Positions 33,901 through 46,722 of a DNA stretch of 64,000 bases are shown one piece after another (positions within the stretch are counted from its first letter, which is position 1; every line of letters starts with the position of its first letter). Origin of the DNA: Tribonema minus (taxonomy: Eukaryota > Sar > Xanthophyceae > Tribonematales > Tribonemataceae). A model generated the notes under the pieces. The model did no database searches. It saw only the letters and a program-made list of their open reading frames with translations, and was not told the DNA's origin. Where the stretch lies: contig JAFCMP010000501.1 of the NCBI GenBank assembly GCA_017506865.1, positions 62,001-126,000 on the forward strand, given 5' to 3'. Position numbers and translations under genes: made by a program.

Positions 33901-36900
33901 CCTGAGCAAAGCGCTGCGTGCCGCTGAGCAGAAGGCAGCTGACGCGGAAGCCGCCGCTGCCGTCGCCGCGTGCGGCGCAGCTGCCGCTGGCGACGCGCTG
34001 CGAGCGCGGCTCGACGCGGCGGAGCGCGAGCGCGACAATGCCGCCGCCGCAGCAGCAGCGCTCCGCAAGCAGTGTCTGAGCGCGCGCAGCGAGGTCGCCC
34101 AGCTGCGCAGCGCTGCCGAGGATGCTGCCGCCGCGGCCGATGCCGCGCGCGCGGAGGCGGCGGCGCACATCTCTCTCAGCGCCGACAGCGCCGCGGCGGC
34201 GGCGGGCGCGCTGCGCTCGCAGCTCGATGCTGCGCGGCGCGAGGCGGCGGACGCTGCGCGACAGCGCTCAACTGATGCCGCAGCCATCGCCGCCGCAGGC
34301 CTGCAGCTGCGCGAGCTGCGGGAGGAGCTTCCGCGCGCGGAGGCACTCGCCGCGGAGACGCGGGAGACGTGCGATGCGCTCCGTGCTCAGCTGGCGGCAT
34401 CTGCCACTGCTGCTGCGGCGCTGCGGCAGGCGTCCGAAGCCGCGGCGGCAACGTCTCGTGCTGACGCGGAGGCGCGATTGCGCAGCCTCCAGGCGGAATT
34501 GGATGCGGCTGCGGAGCAGCTTGCCGCGGAGCAGAGCCGTGGTGCCGCTGCAATTGCGCACGCGCAGGCGCAGGCGGCGGAGGTGGCGGCGGCAGCGCGC
34601 GCTGCGCACGAACGGCTGCAGTCCGACAATGCAAAGCTGGCCGCAGCGGCGGCAGCAGCGGCGGAGCGGGCGTCCATGGCAGTGGCGGATGCGGAGGCAC
34701 AGCTGTGCAGCAGCATCGGCGCGGAGCGTGCACTGCGCCACCAGCTTGCTCGGGCGCATGCTCACTGCCAGGTGCTGCGCATGGGCCGTGAAGCGATCGC
34801 CTCGGAGACCGCTGTCGCGTACGCAGCCCTCGGCGCGCAGCTGGACGCGTCGGAAGCTGCGGCGGAGGCATCGCGGGCGCGCTGCACGTCGCTGGCGGCG
34901 GCGGCGGACGCGCTGCGGCAGCAGCTGGCGCAGGCGCGCTGCTCGCTGCTGCAGGAGGGCAGCGATGCTCAGGCTGCCGAGCTCGCCGCGGCGCTCACCG
35001 CCGCAGCTGCTGCGCACGAGCGCGAGCGTGTGGCGGATGCTTCCGCCGCAGAGCTGCGCGCTCAGCTGCAGACGCTGCAGCAGGCGCTGGAAGCGACGCG
35101 CGCAGACGCCAAGCGGCACGGCGCAGCGGCAGCGAATGCTGCCGCGCAGCTGGTGGCAGCGCGTGCAGCGTGCACAGCGCTGGAGTCGGAGAAGGCGGCG
35201 AAGGCGGAAGCTGCGGCGGCGGCAGCAGATGAGCTGCGCTCGGCGGCGGCGGCAGCAGCGGCAGATGCGGAGGCGGAGCTTGCTGCAGCGGCGCAAGGGC
35301 AGGCAGCCTCTGCGTCGCGTGCTGCAGAACTTGAAGTTGCTGTACAGGAGCTGGCGGCAGAGGGCGCACAGCTGCGGAGCGCTGCGGCAACGGCTGCGGA
35401 GCGGCTGCAGATGGCCGCGGCGGAAGTGGCGGCGCAGCGCGGCGCAGCTGCTGCTGCCGCGGCTGCTGCCGCTGCTCAAGTCGCGGCTGAAACTGCTACG
35501 GATGTTGCAGCACAAGAGCAGCAGGCCCTGCTGTCTGCGGCGGCGCTGGCCGCAAGGGAACGACTACAAACAGCTATGGCGGCAGCAGAGGCGCAGCAGC
35601 ATCACCTGGTGGCAGCTGCGCTCAGCAACGGGCCCGCAGCTGCTCGCGTTGCATCCGTGCGCGTCATTCACGAGCAGCTGCTGACGGAGCAGACAGAGGC
35701 AGCAACGGTAGCTGCTGGTGCGACAACCGAGCAGCAGCAGCTGGCAGCGGCAAATGTGGAAGTGCAGCAGGACACAGAGGGCACCATGACCGGCGGCGTG
35801 GACGATGCGCTGCGGTCGAGTGCCTTGGCGTTGGCGGACGCGGCGGCTGCGCCATCCAGCATTGCTCAGCAGCGGGCAATTTCGGCTGCGCATCTGATGC
35901 AAACAGCTGCGCATGTCGCAAATCGGATTTCCACGCAGCAAGCGCAGTGGCAGCAGTCGATACTGGAGCTGCTGGTGCAGCTGGCGGAGGCAGCCGAGGC
36001 ACATAAAAGCGCGGAGGAAATGGTGGCTTCTGTCAGATGCAGCGCGAGCGCAACAGCAGCAAAACGTCAGCTGGAGCTGGAGGCGCTACACGACAGCATC
36101 AAGCACATGGAGCACTGCCTGCATCCGGTGCAGGCGCTGCTGGCCCCGGTTGGCGCTTTGAGTGAAGGTGACGCTGCTGCCGCTGCTGCTGCTGCGGCGG
36201 CAGCGGAGCCACCGGCAGCTGCCGATTTCAGCTCATTGCGGGACAAGCTGGTGGCGCTGGGTGACACCGCAGCCGCTGCGGCGCGCACGTTGCGCCTGCA
36301 GCAGGAGGAAGCGCGCAGCGCTGCACAGGCGCGCGAACAGCAGCTAACAGCTGCAACACACGATGTTGAGGCCCAGCAGGCGCGCGCTGCAGCAGCGGAA
36401 GCCGCTGCTGCGGAGGCTGCAGCAGCAGCCGCAGCGCTCAAAGCAGAGGCGGCGTCCCTGCGCGCTGCACACGGCGCGCTCCTCCAGACCGCGGCGCGGC
36501 AGGCGCGCGCTGCTGCGGAGCGCGATGCCGCCGCGCAGCAGCTGCGGGCAGAGCTGCAACACGTCACAGCTCAGCGCGCAGATCTCGCCGAGCAGGCGGC
36601 GCAGTGGCGCGAGCAGTGCTCATTGGCACAGAGCGCCGCTGCCCTGGCAGAAGAGCAGCGCAGCAGCGAGGGCGCGGCGCTGCGCGGCGACATCAGCCGC
36701 CTCAACGCAGAGCTCGGGGCGGCAGCGGAGCGCAGCGAGCGGGCGGCAGCGGAGGCGGAGCAGTGGCAGGAGCAGTGCTCAGCGGCAGAGGGCGCTGCTG
36801 CCGCGCTGGGCATGCAGCTGCAGCAGCAGTCGGAACGGGAGCGCGAAGATGCTGCGCGTCTGCATGCAAGCATCGAGCGCCTCACAGGGGAGCTCGAAGC

Positions 36901-39141
36901 GGCGCACGCTGACAGCCGGCGGGCGGCCGCCGAGGCGGCGCAGTGGCAGCAGCAGTGCTCGACTGCTGCACAGTCAGAGGCGAAGCTTCGCGAGCAGTTG
37001 CAGCAGGTGCTGGAAGAGGCTTCAGAACTGCGCGCGGACAACGCGAACATCACAGAGATGCTGGCAGCAGAGAGCAAGCGGGCTGCGGCGAAGGCGGGGC
37101 TGTGGCAGCAGCAGTGCTCAGCAGTGCGAAGCACCGCAGCGCAGTCGGAGGCGCAGCTGCAGCAGCAGTGCCAGCAGCTGCGCAGCGAGGCAGATGCGCT
37201 GCGCAGCGATGTCGAGCGCCTCAACGCGGAGCTGGAGGCAGCGACGGCCGTGAGCGCGCGCGCAGCCGCAGAGGCGGCGCGGCAGCGCGAGCAGCACGCC
37301 TTGGCGCAGCAGGCGGTGGCGCTGCTGCAGACGCAGCTGCAGGAGGCTCAGGCGGCGTGCGACGACACCGACAGCCCTGCCGCTGCTGCAAGCGCAGCGC
37401 GCCCGCACCGCAGGCGCAGCGAACCCGCTCTGCCGGTCTCAGATCTTGAAACTGCCGCGTCGCCGCGCCGCGCCGCATCGTCGGTGCCCGCTGTGCGTGA
37501 CAGCGCGGCGCTCCTCACCGGTGCTTATGCTTGGGGACTTGCTGCGCCATTCGGCAGCCCCGGCTCTGCGGAAGACGAGCTGTGCAACGTGCGGCGCCTC
37601 GCCAGCTGCCTCGCGGCCGCGCATGAGGCGCTAATCGCCGCCAGGCGCGACGCCGATGCTGCCGCCGCGCTGGGCGCTGCTGCGGAGGCGCAGCGGTGGC
37701 GCGCGCGGCTGGCAGAGTGCAACGCGTCGTCGCACGCAGGGCAAGCTGATGCAGCGGCAGCGGCGGCGGTAGCGGTCGAATGCGAGGCTCAGCATGGCCG
37801 CACCGATGCAGGCACTCAGTGTGATGACGGTGGCGTCCGAGTCGTTCGCTGCGGCTTCTGTGAAGCGGGTGAAGAGAGTGCAGGGGCATCTGCACTTTCG
37901 CCCGGTAGCAAACACGCTGATCGCTTTGGCAGCAGCGGCAGCAGCAGCGGCGGTAGCAGCGGCGGCGGCGGCGGCACTAGTGGCAATCAGCAGCTCACCA
38001 CCATCAGCTCCCTTGTGCTACCGCCGCTGCTGTCGCCTTTCGAGTCGTCGAGCGTTTGCATTTCGTCTGCGGCACCGTCGCCGCCGCTATCCTCAGCCGC
38101 ATCCACCGCTACGCATTCCGCGGACGAAGGCGCGCCACCTCTCCCGCTGCAGCGGCGCCACGTCGACAGCGCCAACATGACATCGGCGGCAGCAGCAGCA
38201 GCAGCAGCAGCGCCGCCGCCGCCGCTGCGGAGACCGGCGCTGCTCGCGCAGCGCATGCAGCGGCGCCGCATCAACCAGCCGGCCGGCAGCGGCAGCGGCA
38301 GCAGCAACAGCGCGCCCAGTGCCATCGGCAGCAGCGGCAGCACGCGCAGCGGCGCCGGCGCCGGCGACGCCGAAGTCGCCAAGCTGCGTGCTGCGCTCGC
38401 GGAGCTCGCCGCCAGCGCCGCCGCGCTCACCGCAGCAGTGGAGGCGAAGGAGTGCGAGGCGGCGCAGCAGCGGCAGCGCGCAGCGAGCAGCGAGGCTCAG
38501 CGGGCCGCCCTGGAGCAGCGCGTTCTGGCAGTGGCGGCGGCGCACGGCGGGGCGGACGGGAAGTGCGACGCCCTTGGTGCACTCGAGGCAAGTCATTATG
38601 CTAGATACAATGAGGGCAAAAGAGGACTGATGTAGGCTGGATTTATTGCGTGACATGCTGCGCAGTGAAGCGCAGCACGCTGCGGCGATTTGCCCTGCCA
38701 GGCAGCTGCGCACACAAACCGGAAATGCGGTCCTCTCACGGCCACTGAATAACAAGCCATGACAGGAAGTACTTGGCTTGATGGTTTTGGCCACAGACGT
38801 CTGGCCAGCAGAAGTGTGGAAAGCATGCCTGCCGCATGCAACATCGGGTCAGTCGCTCTTCAGCCAGACTGGCACGTCAACCAAGGACACACCAATACGG
38901 TGCAAACATCTGACTCGACTTCAACTCCCTGATCGGCGCGACGCAGGCGCGGCTGCGGCGGCTCCGCGACGAAGGCGCGCTGCGCGAGCAGCAGGTGGAC
39001 CTGCTCTACCGCCAGCTGGAGGACACAGCGCACGAGTGCACGCAGCAGGAGGCGCTCATCCAGAAGGCGCAGCACGAGCTGGCGCTGGCCAAGATGCAGC
39101 TGCGGCGCTGCACGTGTGGCGCGCGCGCGGCGGCGCCGTGA
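30968..39141 (+). CDS. Very large alanine-rich coiled-coil protein
   Basis: Two exons, 30968-38587 and 38947-39141, give about 2,604 aa; the first is a 7.6-kb uninterrupted frame. After about 230 residues of mixed sequence, most of the chain is Ala/Glu/Gln/Arg heptads typical of long coiled coils, with a repeat of about 58 residues between about 36.57 and 37.34 kb (AEAAQWQQQCS...LNAELEAA, four to five times). The C-terminal third has Gly/Ser-rich linkers, a DAGTQCDDG segment and a final coiled coil completed by exon 2 (LLYRQLEDTAHECTQQEALI...). Exon 1 ends at a GC donor (CTCGAG then GCAAGT); reading on instead adds 15 residues to a TGA at about 38635. Such proteins are usually cytoskeletal, centrosomal/basal-body or Golgi tethers; no motor or localisation domain was found. 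Start ATG 30968 is the first in frame. Function unassigned. Confidence 0.8.
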
Positions 39142-40400
39142 CAGCCCGCCTCGTGACGGCGGCGGCGACGCGCGGCGTGCCTGCGGCGGCCGCAGCAGCT
39201 ACAACGGCGGCAGCGGCGGCGCTGGCGCCAACTCCGACTCGGATGACACGTACAAGGAGGACTTGAGCGTGCACGGCAGCAGTGGCGCAAGAGCGCGCTG
39301 GGGCGAGCGCAAGCAGTGATGCAGCAAGCGCAGCACGGGCGCGCGACGGCCGAGAAGCATCTGCGGCATTGCGTGGCGCGCACGGCAGCAGCGCAGTGGG
39401 AGCGCACTGGCGGGGCACGGCTGCAGCCAGCTCGCTCTCATCCGCTGCAGCAGGATGTGTGGCAATGTACACAAGACGCAGCGGTGCTCTGCAAGAGGCA
39501 GCAGCGGCAGCTTGCTTGCGCTGGCCACCGCGCTGCTAGGCTTGCATTAAGGTGCCTGCCATTTGGTGGCAGGCACACAAGGCGTGGTGCAGGCACACAA
39601 GGCGCTTTGGGGCAGCCAGTCTTGAAAGCAGGCCGGGAGGAAGATTTGCAACGCTGTTGTGTCCATGCCGGCTGCAGGCCATGTTGTGATTACAAGTGTA
39701 TATACACAGGCGAAGGGCGATGTCGATATTTACTACTGTAGACAGCGCACAGCAGTGGCAACATGCATCACATAAATGACATGAGCATGATCAGTTTACG
39801 GGCCCTGCGTTTCATTTGAGAGCAAATGCACAAAAGCATGTTTTCAGCGGCAGGCTCAGTTCAGTCTGTGCTGAGCCATGATGAAAACTGGAGTTGTGCG
39901 ACCTCGCCACTGCCCAAGTATCATCCCTATTTGTCGGTCAGCGCTGCAGTAAGTGCTAACATTGCAAGGCACATCAATGCAGCATCTTGCTGGCTTGCGA
40001 GCTGGCGAGTAGGTCCACACCCCACAGCCAGGCGATCCATGTAATGCGATGGCAATCTTCAAGCCTTGTGAATGCTGGGTACAATTCATGCGGCAAACTC
40101 CAAACCCTGCAGCGGCGGCGTTGATGCGACAACTGTTGTGGCAAATACCCAACTCCGTCCACTCCATGTCGCCATTCAAGTCATCATTTTTCGAAGGACA
40201 ACAAGCGGCATTGCCCACTTGCAGTGGCGACTCTCCGGAGTATCATCTCAATCCTATTCACAGCCATGTCCTGCTGCATGACCAGCAGAGAATGCGACAA
40301 ATAGAGTCTCCACCTTCACCTGGGCCGATCTCTGGTCTACATCTATCTGCATTTCACACCATCGCTGATATGGCATCAGCTGCAAAATCTGCATCGGAGC
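39142..40400. other. Intergenic between convergent genes
   Basis: This is the 3'-to-3' spacer between the coiled-coil gene and the helical-repeat gene. The first 350 bp are GC-rich and repetitive; the rest is of moderate GC. I see no conserved gene. A direct repeat of GGCACACAAGGCG occurs at about 39568-39603. Confidence 0.5.
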
Positions 40401-40424
40401 TGAAGGACGGGTGCCATTGCAGCC

Positions 40425-40620
40425 ATGTCTGCACTCCAACGAACATCAGCAATGACGCGGAAGAATCCGCTGCCGTAGCTACCACGTTTGCGCCTCAAAC
40501 AACCATCAGCGACGGAGCTACAGGGCTGGCGCCATTGCTGCCACGTTCAACAAAGTTTGCGCGTCAGACAACCATCAATGAAGGAGCTGCAGGATTGGCG
40601 CCATCGCTGCTATCGGCGCG
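40425..40620 (-). repeat. Tandem copies of the helical-repeat gene's last codons and stop
   Basis: The coding end of the minus-strand gene (GANPAAPSLMVV then TGA, stop 40564-40566) is followed 69 bp downstream by a copy reading GASPVAPSLMVV and a stop at 40495-40497. A third, weaker copy lies near 40432. The unit includes the stop codon. Confidence 0.85.
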
Positions 40621-43600
40621 CACGTCGCCAAGAGCGATGAGGGTCCTGATGACGTCATCTGACAGAGCATAGTGCTCAGTGCGCCTGTCCTCCAAGTCAG
40701 CGAGCATCACGTCTGACCACGCGCTGCCGCTGACGGTGACAATGCCCCCCACTAAGCCCACCTGCAGTAGAGGGAGGTGTCACGAAGCACACAGAGTTGG
40801 CGGTGACGTTAACATTGTGGTCGGACATTGCATCATTTCATGACGAGACATTGAGTCCTCCTGATAGGTGCAATTTTGGTCATCTGGGCTGCTTTGTGCG
40901 CATTTCTGGTGAACACCAACCGTCACATCCACGCATAGTCACGCAGCAGGAAAGGCCGATGACCTCAGCACCAGAGCTTTGAGCCCATGGCAGCAGCATT
41001 TCTCAGCAGCATCTACTGTAGGCCAAGCGCAACTTGTGTGTGAGGGTCCACTTGTTCATGAGCGGAGCAAAGGAAATTTACCCCTCAACAGTGACATGCG
41101 TGGCTTGCAGTCATGCTGCAGCTGCCCAATGCATGCGCAACCAAAGAGCTAATAGCTGTCATGATCGTGGCCTGACAAGTGCACATGGTGGCCTGACAAG
41201 CGCAACAGACACAGTACACATCACGAACGACCGCCACTCTACACCTGCGTCTTGTCGGCGACGTGCAGCGCGCGGTGCCGCAGCCGCGACGGCACGCGGA
41301 ACGTCCGCGCTTGCTGCGCCACCTCCGCCCACGGCACCGCCGCCATGGCAGCCGCCAGCGCCGCCGCCCCCGCCTTATCGCTGCTGCCCGCGGCCGCATC
41401 TGCGGCCTTCGCCAGCGCCGCCAGCACGCGGGCGCAGTGCACGAACGTGATGGCATCAGCGCCGCCGCTGCCGCCGCTGCCGCCGCCGCTGCCGCCGCTG
41501 CCGCCGCCGCTGCCGCTGGCGACGAGCGCCTCGCCCACGTCGCACGCGAGCGCCGCGGCGGTGGCGGCGTCGCAGTGCGCGTGGCGCACCGGCACGCACG
41601 GCAGCGCGGCCTCCAGGAACAGCAGCGCCGCGGGCGGCAGCGGCCTGCGACCATCCCCCCCTCCAGCAGGGCCGTAGTGCAGCAGCAGCGCCTGCAGCAG
41701 GAAGACCGTCCAAGGCTGCGCCGAGAGCGGCGGCGGCGGCGGCGGCGGCAGCGGCGCAGCGTTCGGCAGCGGCGCCACCGCGCACGGCACGCGCCACAGC
41801 GCCGCGAGCGCCGTGAACCCCGCCGCAGCGCACTCTGGGTCCGCCATCCCTTCCACCAGCCAGCCCAGCAGCGCCAGGTGCAGCGCGCGCGCGGCATCCA
41901 GCGCCACGTCGCCGCGCATCGCCAGCGCCGCGATGCAGTACGCGGCGTGCCGCCCACGCGTCTGCGCCGCGCCGTGCGGCGGCGCGCCCTGCGAGCGCGC
42001 CAGCGCCGTCGCGAGCGCGTCCAGCGGCGGCACTGCGCCGCCGCCGCCGCCGCTGCTGCCGCTGCCGATGGACTGGTCGCGCAGCGCGGCAAGCAGCAGC
42101 AGCGCTGCGTGCAAGCTCGCGTACGTGAGCGCCGGCGCGGCGGCCACAGCGGCGTTACTGAGGGGAGCGTCGTCACGGCAGCTGGCGCACGCGTCCCACC
42201 AGGGCTGCACGCGCAGCCAGACGTCCTGCAGCCGCGCGGCGGCGCCGCTGCTGCCGCGAGGGGAGCCGCTGCTGCCGCTGCCGCTCTGCGCCTCCGCATC
42301 TACGCCATGCGTGGAGAGCGCGACGAGGTTGATCAGGTTCACTGCAGCGCACAGAGCAGCCCCAGCGCTGGGACAGGAGAGTGGGCCGTTGAGCTCGTCG
42401 AATGTGCGCGCCGCGCACGCCGCCGCTGCGCCCACTAGGCTATCAAACTCTGCGTTTCGCTGCGCCGGCGTCAGCGCCTCGCAGCGCACGGCCACGCACG
42501 TGCAGCTGAGCTGCAGCAGGTCCTCAAGCGCGGCGGCGGCAGGCGCGCTGCGCGGCGGCGGCATCGCCGCGATGCAGCCGGCCAGTGCGTCGGCGAACCG
42601 GCATGCGCTGCTGCCGCAGCAGCTGACGTCAAAGAAGGTGTTGGGCTCCATGTGCAGGATGGAGGCGATGCGCTCTGCTGCTGTGCCGTCGCCGCTACTC
42701 CGCCTGTCATGTGTGCTGCCGCCGCCGCCTGCGGTGCTGCCGCTGCCGCCACTGGTCTCATCTCGCAGCACGTCCAGCGCCGCTGCAGCTAGTGCTGCCT
42801 TCAGGCAGCCGTCACCCCCCACCAGCAGGTCGGCAGTTACATCCAGCACGCGGTGCATCGGCGCGAGCCGCAGCCACGTCATGAACGCGTCCTGTTGTGC
42901 AGGTCCGCTCTGGCTGCGCAGCAGCAACAGCTGCGCGGCGGCGCCTGTGCTGAACGCGCTGCTGCTGACCAGCTGCGCCGCCGGGCACCGCATCAGCATG
43001 GAGGCCGCGGCGGCAGCAGCATCCTCCGCTTCCGGCGACAGCGCGCGATCGCCAGAGTCCGCGGGCTGCAGCACTGAGAGCGCAAATAGCGCCATGGCAG
43101 GATCGTGGATACGGCTCATTATGTTCACCGCATCGGCGGCAGCAGCGGTCGAGGTGAACACGTCCGGCCTGCCCGCCGCTGGCGCCGCGCACCACAGCAG
43201 CAGCAGCAGCAGCGTCGGCGCGCCGCCGCCGGCGTCGGTGCTGCCATCGCGCAGCAGCAGCTCACGGGCGTGCTCAAAGAGCGTGCAGCGCGCCGCGACT
43301 GCGCCTGTCCACCGCTTTAGCGCATGGGACAGCGCTCGCGCGATGGCTTCGCGCAGCTGCTCTGCAGCGCCACACCTGCCGCCGTCGCCGCCGATGTCCC
43401 CATCGTCGCCGTGCGCAGCAAGGCCATGCGCTGCGGCGCACGCACAGAGCACTGTCACGAGCGCATTCTGCAAGGTATCGCTGGCGCTGAGGGTGTCGGC
43501 TCCATCGAGCGCTGCGCCCTGCTGCTGCTGCTGCTGCTGCTGCTGTTGGAACCCTCTCCATAGTCCCAGCAGCCACGCAACAGCGTCCCCTTCAAGCAGC

Positions 43601-46600
43601 TCGTGCAGGAGGCGGGCTGCACACTCCGCAGCATCAGCGGCAAACGCCTCGCTATATGTGCCGCCGCCGCTGCCGCCGCCGCCGCTGCTGCTGACGCGAC
43701 AGTCACCGTCTGTGGCCACAGAGCTTGCGCTCTCCGCCAGCTTGAGCGCTGCTGTGAGGCACGTCACATAAGACATGCACGCGCTCCCTGCGCCATACGC
43801 GTCGCGCCCCATGATCGAACGCTGCAGCGGCAGCGCAGCCCTCTCAAACACCTCCAGGGCGCCCGAACTGCAGCCGCCGCGCGCGCGCACCAGCGCGTCT
43901 GCTCCTGCGCGCGCCGCCGCCGTCGCCGCCGCCGTGCCGCTGCAGCCAGCGGCGGGCAGAAATCGCGTGGCGAGGTGCGCATCTCTCCCTCCGCTGCTGC
44001 GCTGAGCATCCTTCAGGTCCGCTCGTGCCAGGTCCATGAGCACCGACAGAAAGCCGCAAGCGCTCGCTGCCAAGACCTCGTGAGCGCCGCCGCCGCCGCT
44101 GCCGCCAGCTCCTGCGCCGCAGATGCCAGCGAGCCGGCCGCCGCCGCTGCCATCGCCGCTGCCGCCACTGCTGCGGCTGTCAGTCCTGGCGCTCAGCTGC
44201 AGAGCCTCCTCGGCGTGAGGCAGCGCTCCGGCGGCAGCGCGCCACATGGCGGCGGCGTCGCGCGGCATGTCCACGAGCCCTGCGCCGATGGCTCGCAGGA
44301 CGTCAGCAGCAGCGCTCAGATTAGTGGCGCACACGCGCGCCTGCGCCTCCACGCCGCCGCCGCCGCCGCCGCCGCCAGCACTGCCGCCACTGTTGCCCTT
44401 GACGGATGAGGCTGCACTGTCTACGATCTGTGATAGGATGGCGGCGATGGTGCCGGAACTGCGGGGCGGCGGCGTGAAGCGCAGCGCTTGCAGCAGCAGC
44501 TGCATCGCGAGCTCGCACGCGCGCAGCACGTCGGCGTTGTCAGGCGCTGCGCCGCCGGCCGCCGGCAGCGCGCGCACGGTGCCGAGCAGCAGCGGGTACA
44601 TGATGCCCTGGTGCAAGGAGGCCGTGTGCAGGAGGGCGAATGCGTCAGGGCAGTTACCAGAAGATGTGATTTTCTGATTTTTTTTTTTTCAATGGTGTGC
44701 ACATGCACATTGGCAGTACTGGCTTTGACTGCAGGACACTGATTTTAGCGCGTGCAGAAGCTGTATAGGTGAGCGTCGGCGACGTCTGGACAAGACGTGG
44801 GCTACCTGCGCGTGCGGCTGCAGAGCGGGCACGGCCACTGCATCTGCCGGCGCTTCACGGCCATGGTGATGACGCGCTGCCTCGTGTGTGCGCCACACAC
44901 TCGCGCACCGCGTACGACGGCGCACTGCGTCACATGCAGCTCGCTGCCACCGACGCCATTCACGGTCGTGCGTGCAAGCATCATCGTCATCTCGCTGGGT
45001 TCAATGCACACGCAGCACGGCTCGGCACCGCCAGTGCTGCGCCAAAGACTGCTTTGTCAAGCGATAAAATGCGGCATTGACAGACGGCAGGCCAGGTTGG
45101 GCCAAGTGCGAACACACAGTGCAGCCGCAGATTCATCGCGGACCACATTGGCATGTTACCACCGCTACCATTGCGCGCTTGCGCTGCTGCCTTACCTGAT
45201 CAAACAAAGGCGCGGCAAAGTACGCTGCGGGCGCCGCCGCCGCGAGCGCGCACAGCGCCTCTAGCGCTGCGTCGGGGACCGTTCCGTCGCGCGCCGCCAG
45301 CGTCGCGCGCACCGCCTCCGCCAAGAAATCCCCCAGTCCCGCACGCAGCAGCGGCTCCGACAGCGCCGGCAGCGCGCCGCAGAGGTAGGCGACGAAGTGC
45401 GCGGCGGCGCTGCGCGCGGCGGCGGCGGCGGCGCCGAGCAGCAGCGGCTTGAGCGCCCACGGCAGCGTGGACGTGCCATCACCCTCGAAGAGCGCGGCGA
45501 TGGGCTGCGGCAGGCTGGCGCCGGTTTCGCGCTGCGCGGCGGAGGGGAGTCCGTGGCCGTTGAAGGCGGCGGCGGCAGCTATGGTGCTGTTGCTGTTGGG
45601 GCGGACCCAGTCGCACCAGTCCGGGTGGCGCGCGCGCGCCAGGCAGTACCTGCCGCGGGGGTTAAGGGCGCGTTTGAGACCACGTGAGGACATGACGCTG
45701 CTCTGGCTGTGCGCGCAGGTTCGTCTTGGGTGCCTGTACGGCACTAGGTACGACACGGTGTGAAGCCGGTACTGGTACGACATTAGTGGCGTGCAGGTAC
45801 CGAGATGCGTCCTCGTACAGTTATCAGGATGCACTGCATCGCCAACACCTGGGCGCACATGGCACGCATTGCAGGCGTCATTGTAGCGGAGAGGCTGTGT
45901 GGACCAAGTGCGTAATGCGCGTCAAGCAGGCTACAACCCTCAACTATAGTTATGCTCAAGTGCAAAGCACGGAAGCATCGCTGACCTAGTTGCAGCTGCC
46001 ATATAGTGTGCTGCGTTAATCTGCACGGCGTCTCCCCGGTGCGCCGCCAGCACGCGCGGCAGCGCCAGCAGCAGCGCCACGAAAGGATCGCTCCGCCACT
46101 CGTCGTCCCTGCTGAACTCGAAGCCCCCGTCCTCGGCTGTTGCGTTCAATGCCCCTACCACCTCCAAGCACACATACAAGATGGTGGCGAGGGTCTCCGA
46201 TGAGCAGGAGCCTCTGCAGGCGTAGCTGGCGAGCGCATCGGCGAAGGCGTGGATGCTCGGAACGGCGAGGTAGGCCGGAAGATCCGTGCCGTCGCCATGG
46301 CTCTCCAGCAGTGTGCATAGAGCGAGAAGATGCGAGCTTGCGCGTGGAAGCCCCAGCGTCAGCAGCTTCTGAACGAGCGTGGTAGCGAGCTGCTTGACGT
46401 GAGGCTGCAGTCCGCTCTGCAGGCTGTCGAGGCACTGCAGCGCGGCATCCACCACCGGCTCACTGGAAGAATCAAGACCCACGACGACAATGGGCAGGAT
46501 TTTGAGCTCGATCACCCTCGCTGGCGGGTTGGCAGCCTGCAGAGCATCAGCAAGCTGGCGCATGACGCCCTGCTGCCTGCAGGTGGTGGCATCGCCACCG

Positions 46601-46722
46601 ACGACCGCGGAAGCGGCGCAGTCAACACAGAAGACATCGCCTCCTGGCACGCGAAAGGTGAAATGGTGGCCACGGTGAACTGCTGCGAAACCCGGCTGCG
46701 CCTCTTGAGTTTGCGATGGCAT
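40564..46722 (-). CDS. Large helical-repeat (HEAT/ARM-like) protein, family unassigned
   Basis: Four exons join with matching phases: 45986-46722, 45196-45649, 41245-44607 and 40564-40761, about 1,583 aa from ATG 46722; ATG 46563 (MRQLADALQ) is an alternative, and further 5' exons are possible. The chain is rich in Leu/Ala helices in pairs, as in HEAT or ARM solenoids (for example KILPIVVVGLDSSSEPVVDA, FVALLLALPRVLAAH, GIMYPLLLGTVRAL, RVLAALAKAADAA). Glycine/serine/alanine runs (GGGGGGG, SGGGGGSGGG) lie between helices. Such solenoids are typical of karyopherins and other scaffold proteins, but no diagnostic importin-beta motif was seen. The splice 45986 to 45649 recreates an Arg codon and uses GTCAGC, a weaker donor. 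Downstream of the stop lie tandem copies of the final codons. Confidence 0.65.

Noticed and set aside
31588-37224. Long open frames on the opposite strand and alternate frames of the coiled-coil gene
   Set aside because: They arise because GCN-rich codons leave few stops in any frame. They have Arg/Cys/Leu-biased, domain-free translations, while the main frame is open for 7.6 kb.
41252-44409. Plus-strand frames up to 652 codons opposite the helical-repeat exon
   Set aside because: Same compositional shadow effect; the minus strand has one 3.36-kb frame that joins neighbouring exons in phase.
44797-45060. Cys-rich plus-strand frame resembling a zinc finger (CICRRF...CLVC...CVTC)
   Set aside because: It lies inside an intron of the minus-strand gene, has no flanking splice support on the + strand, and the cysteine spacing fits no known finger.
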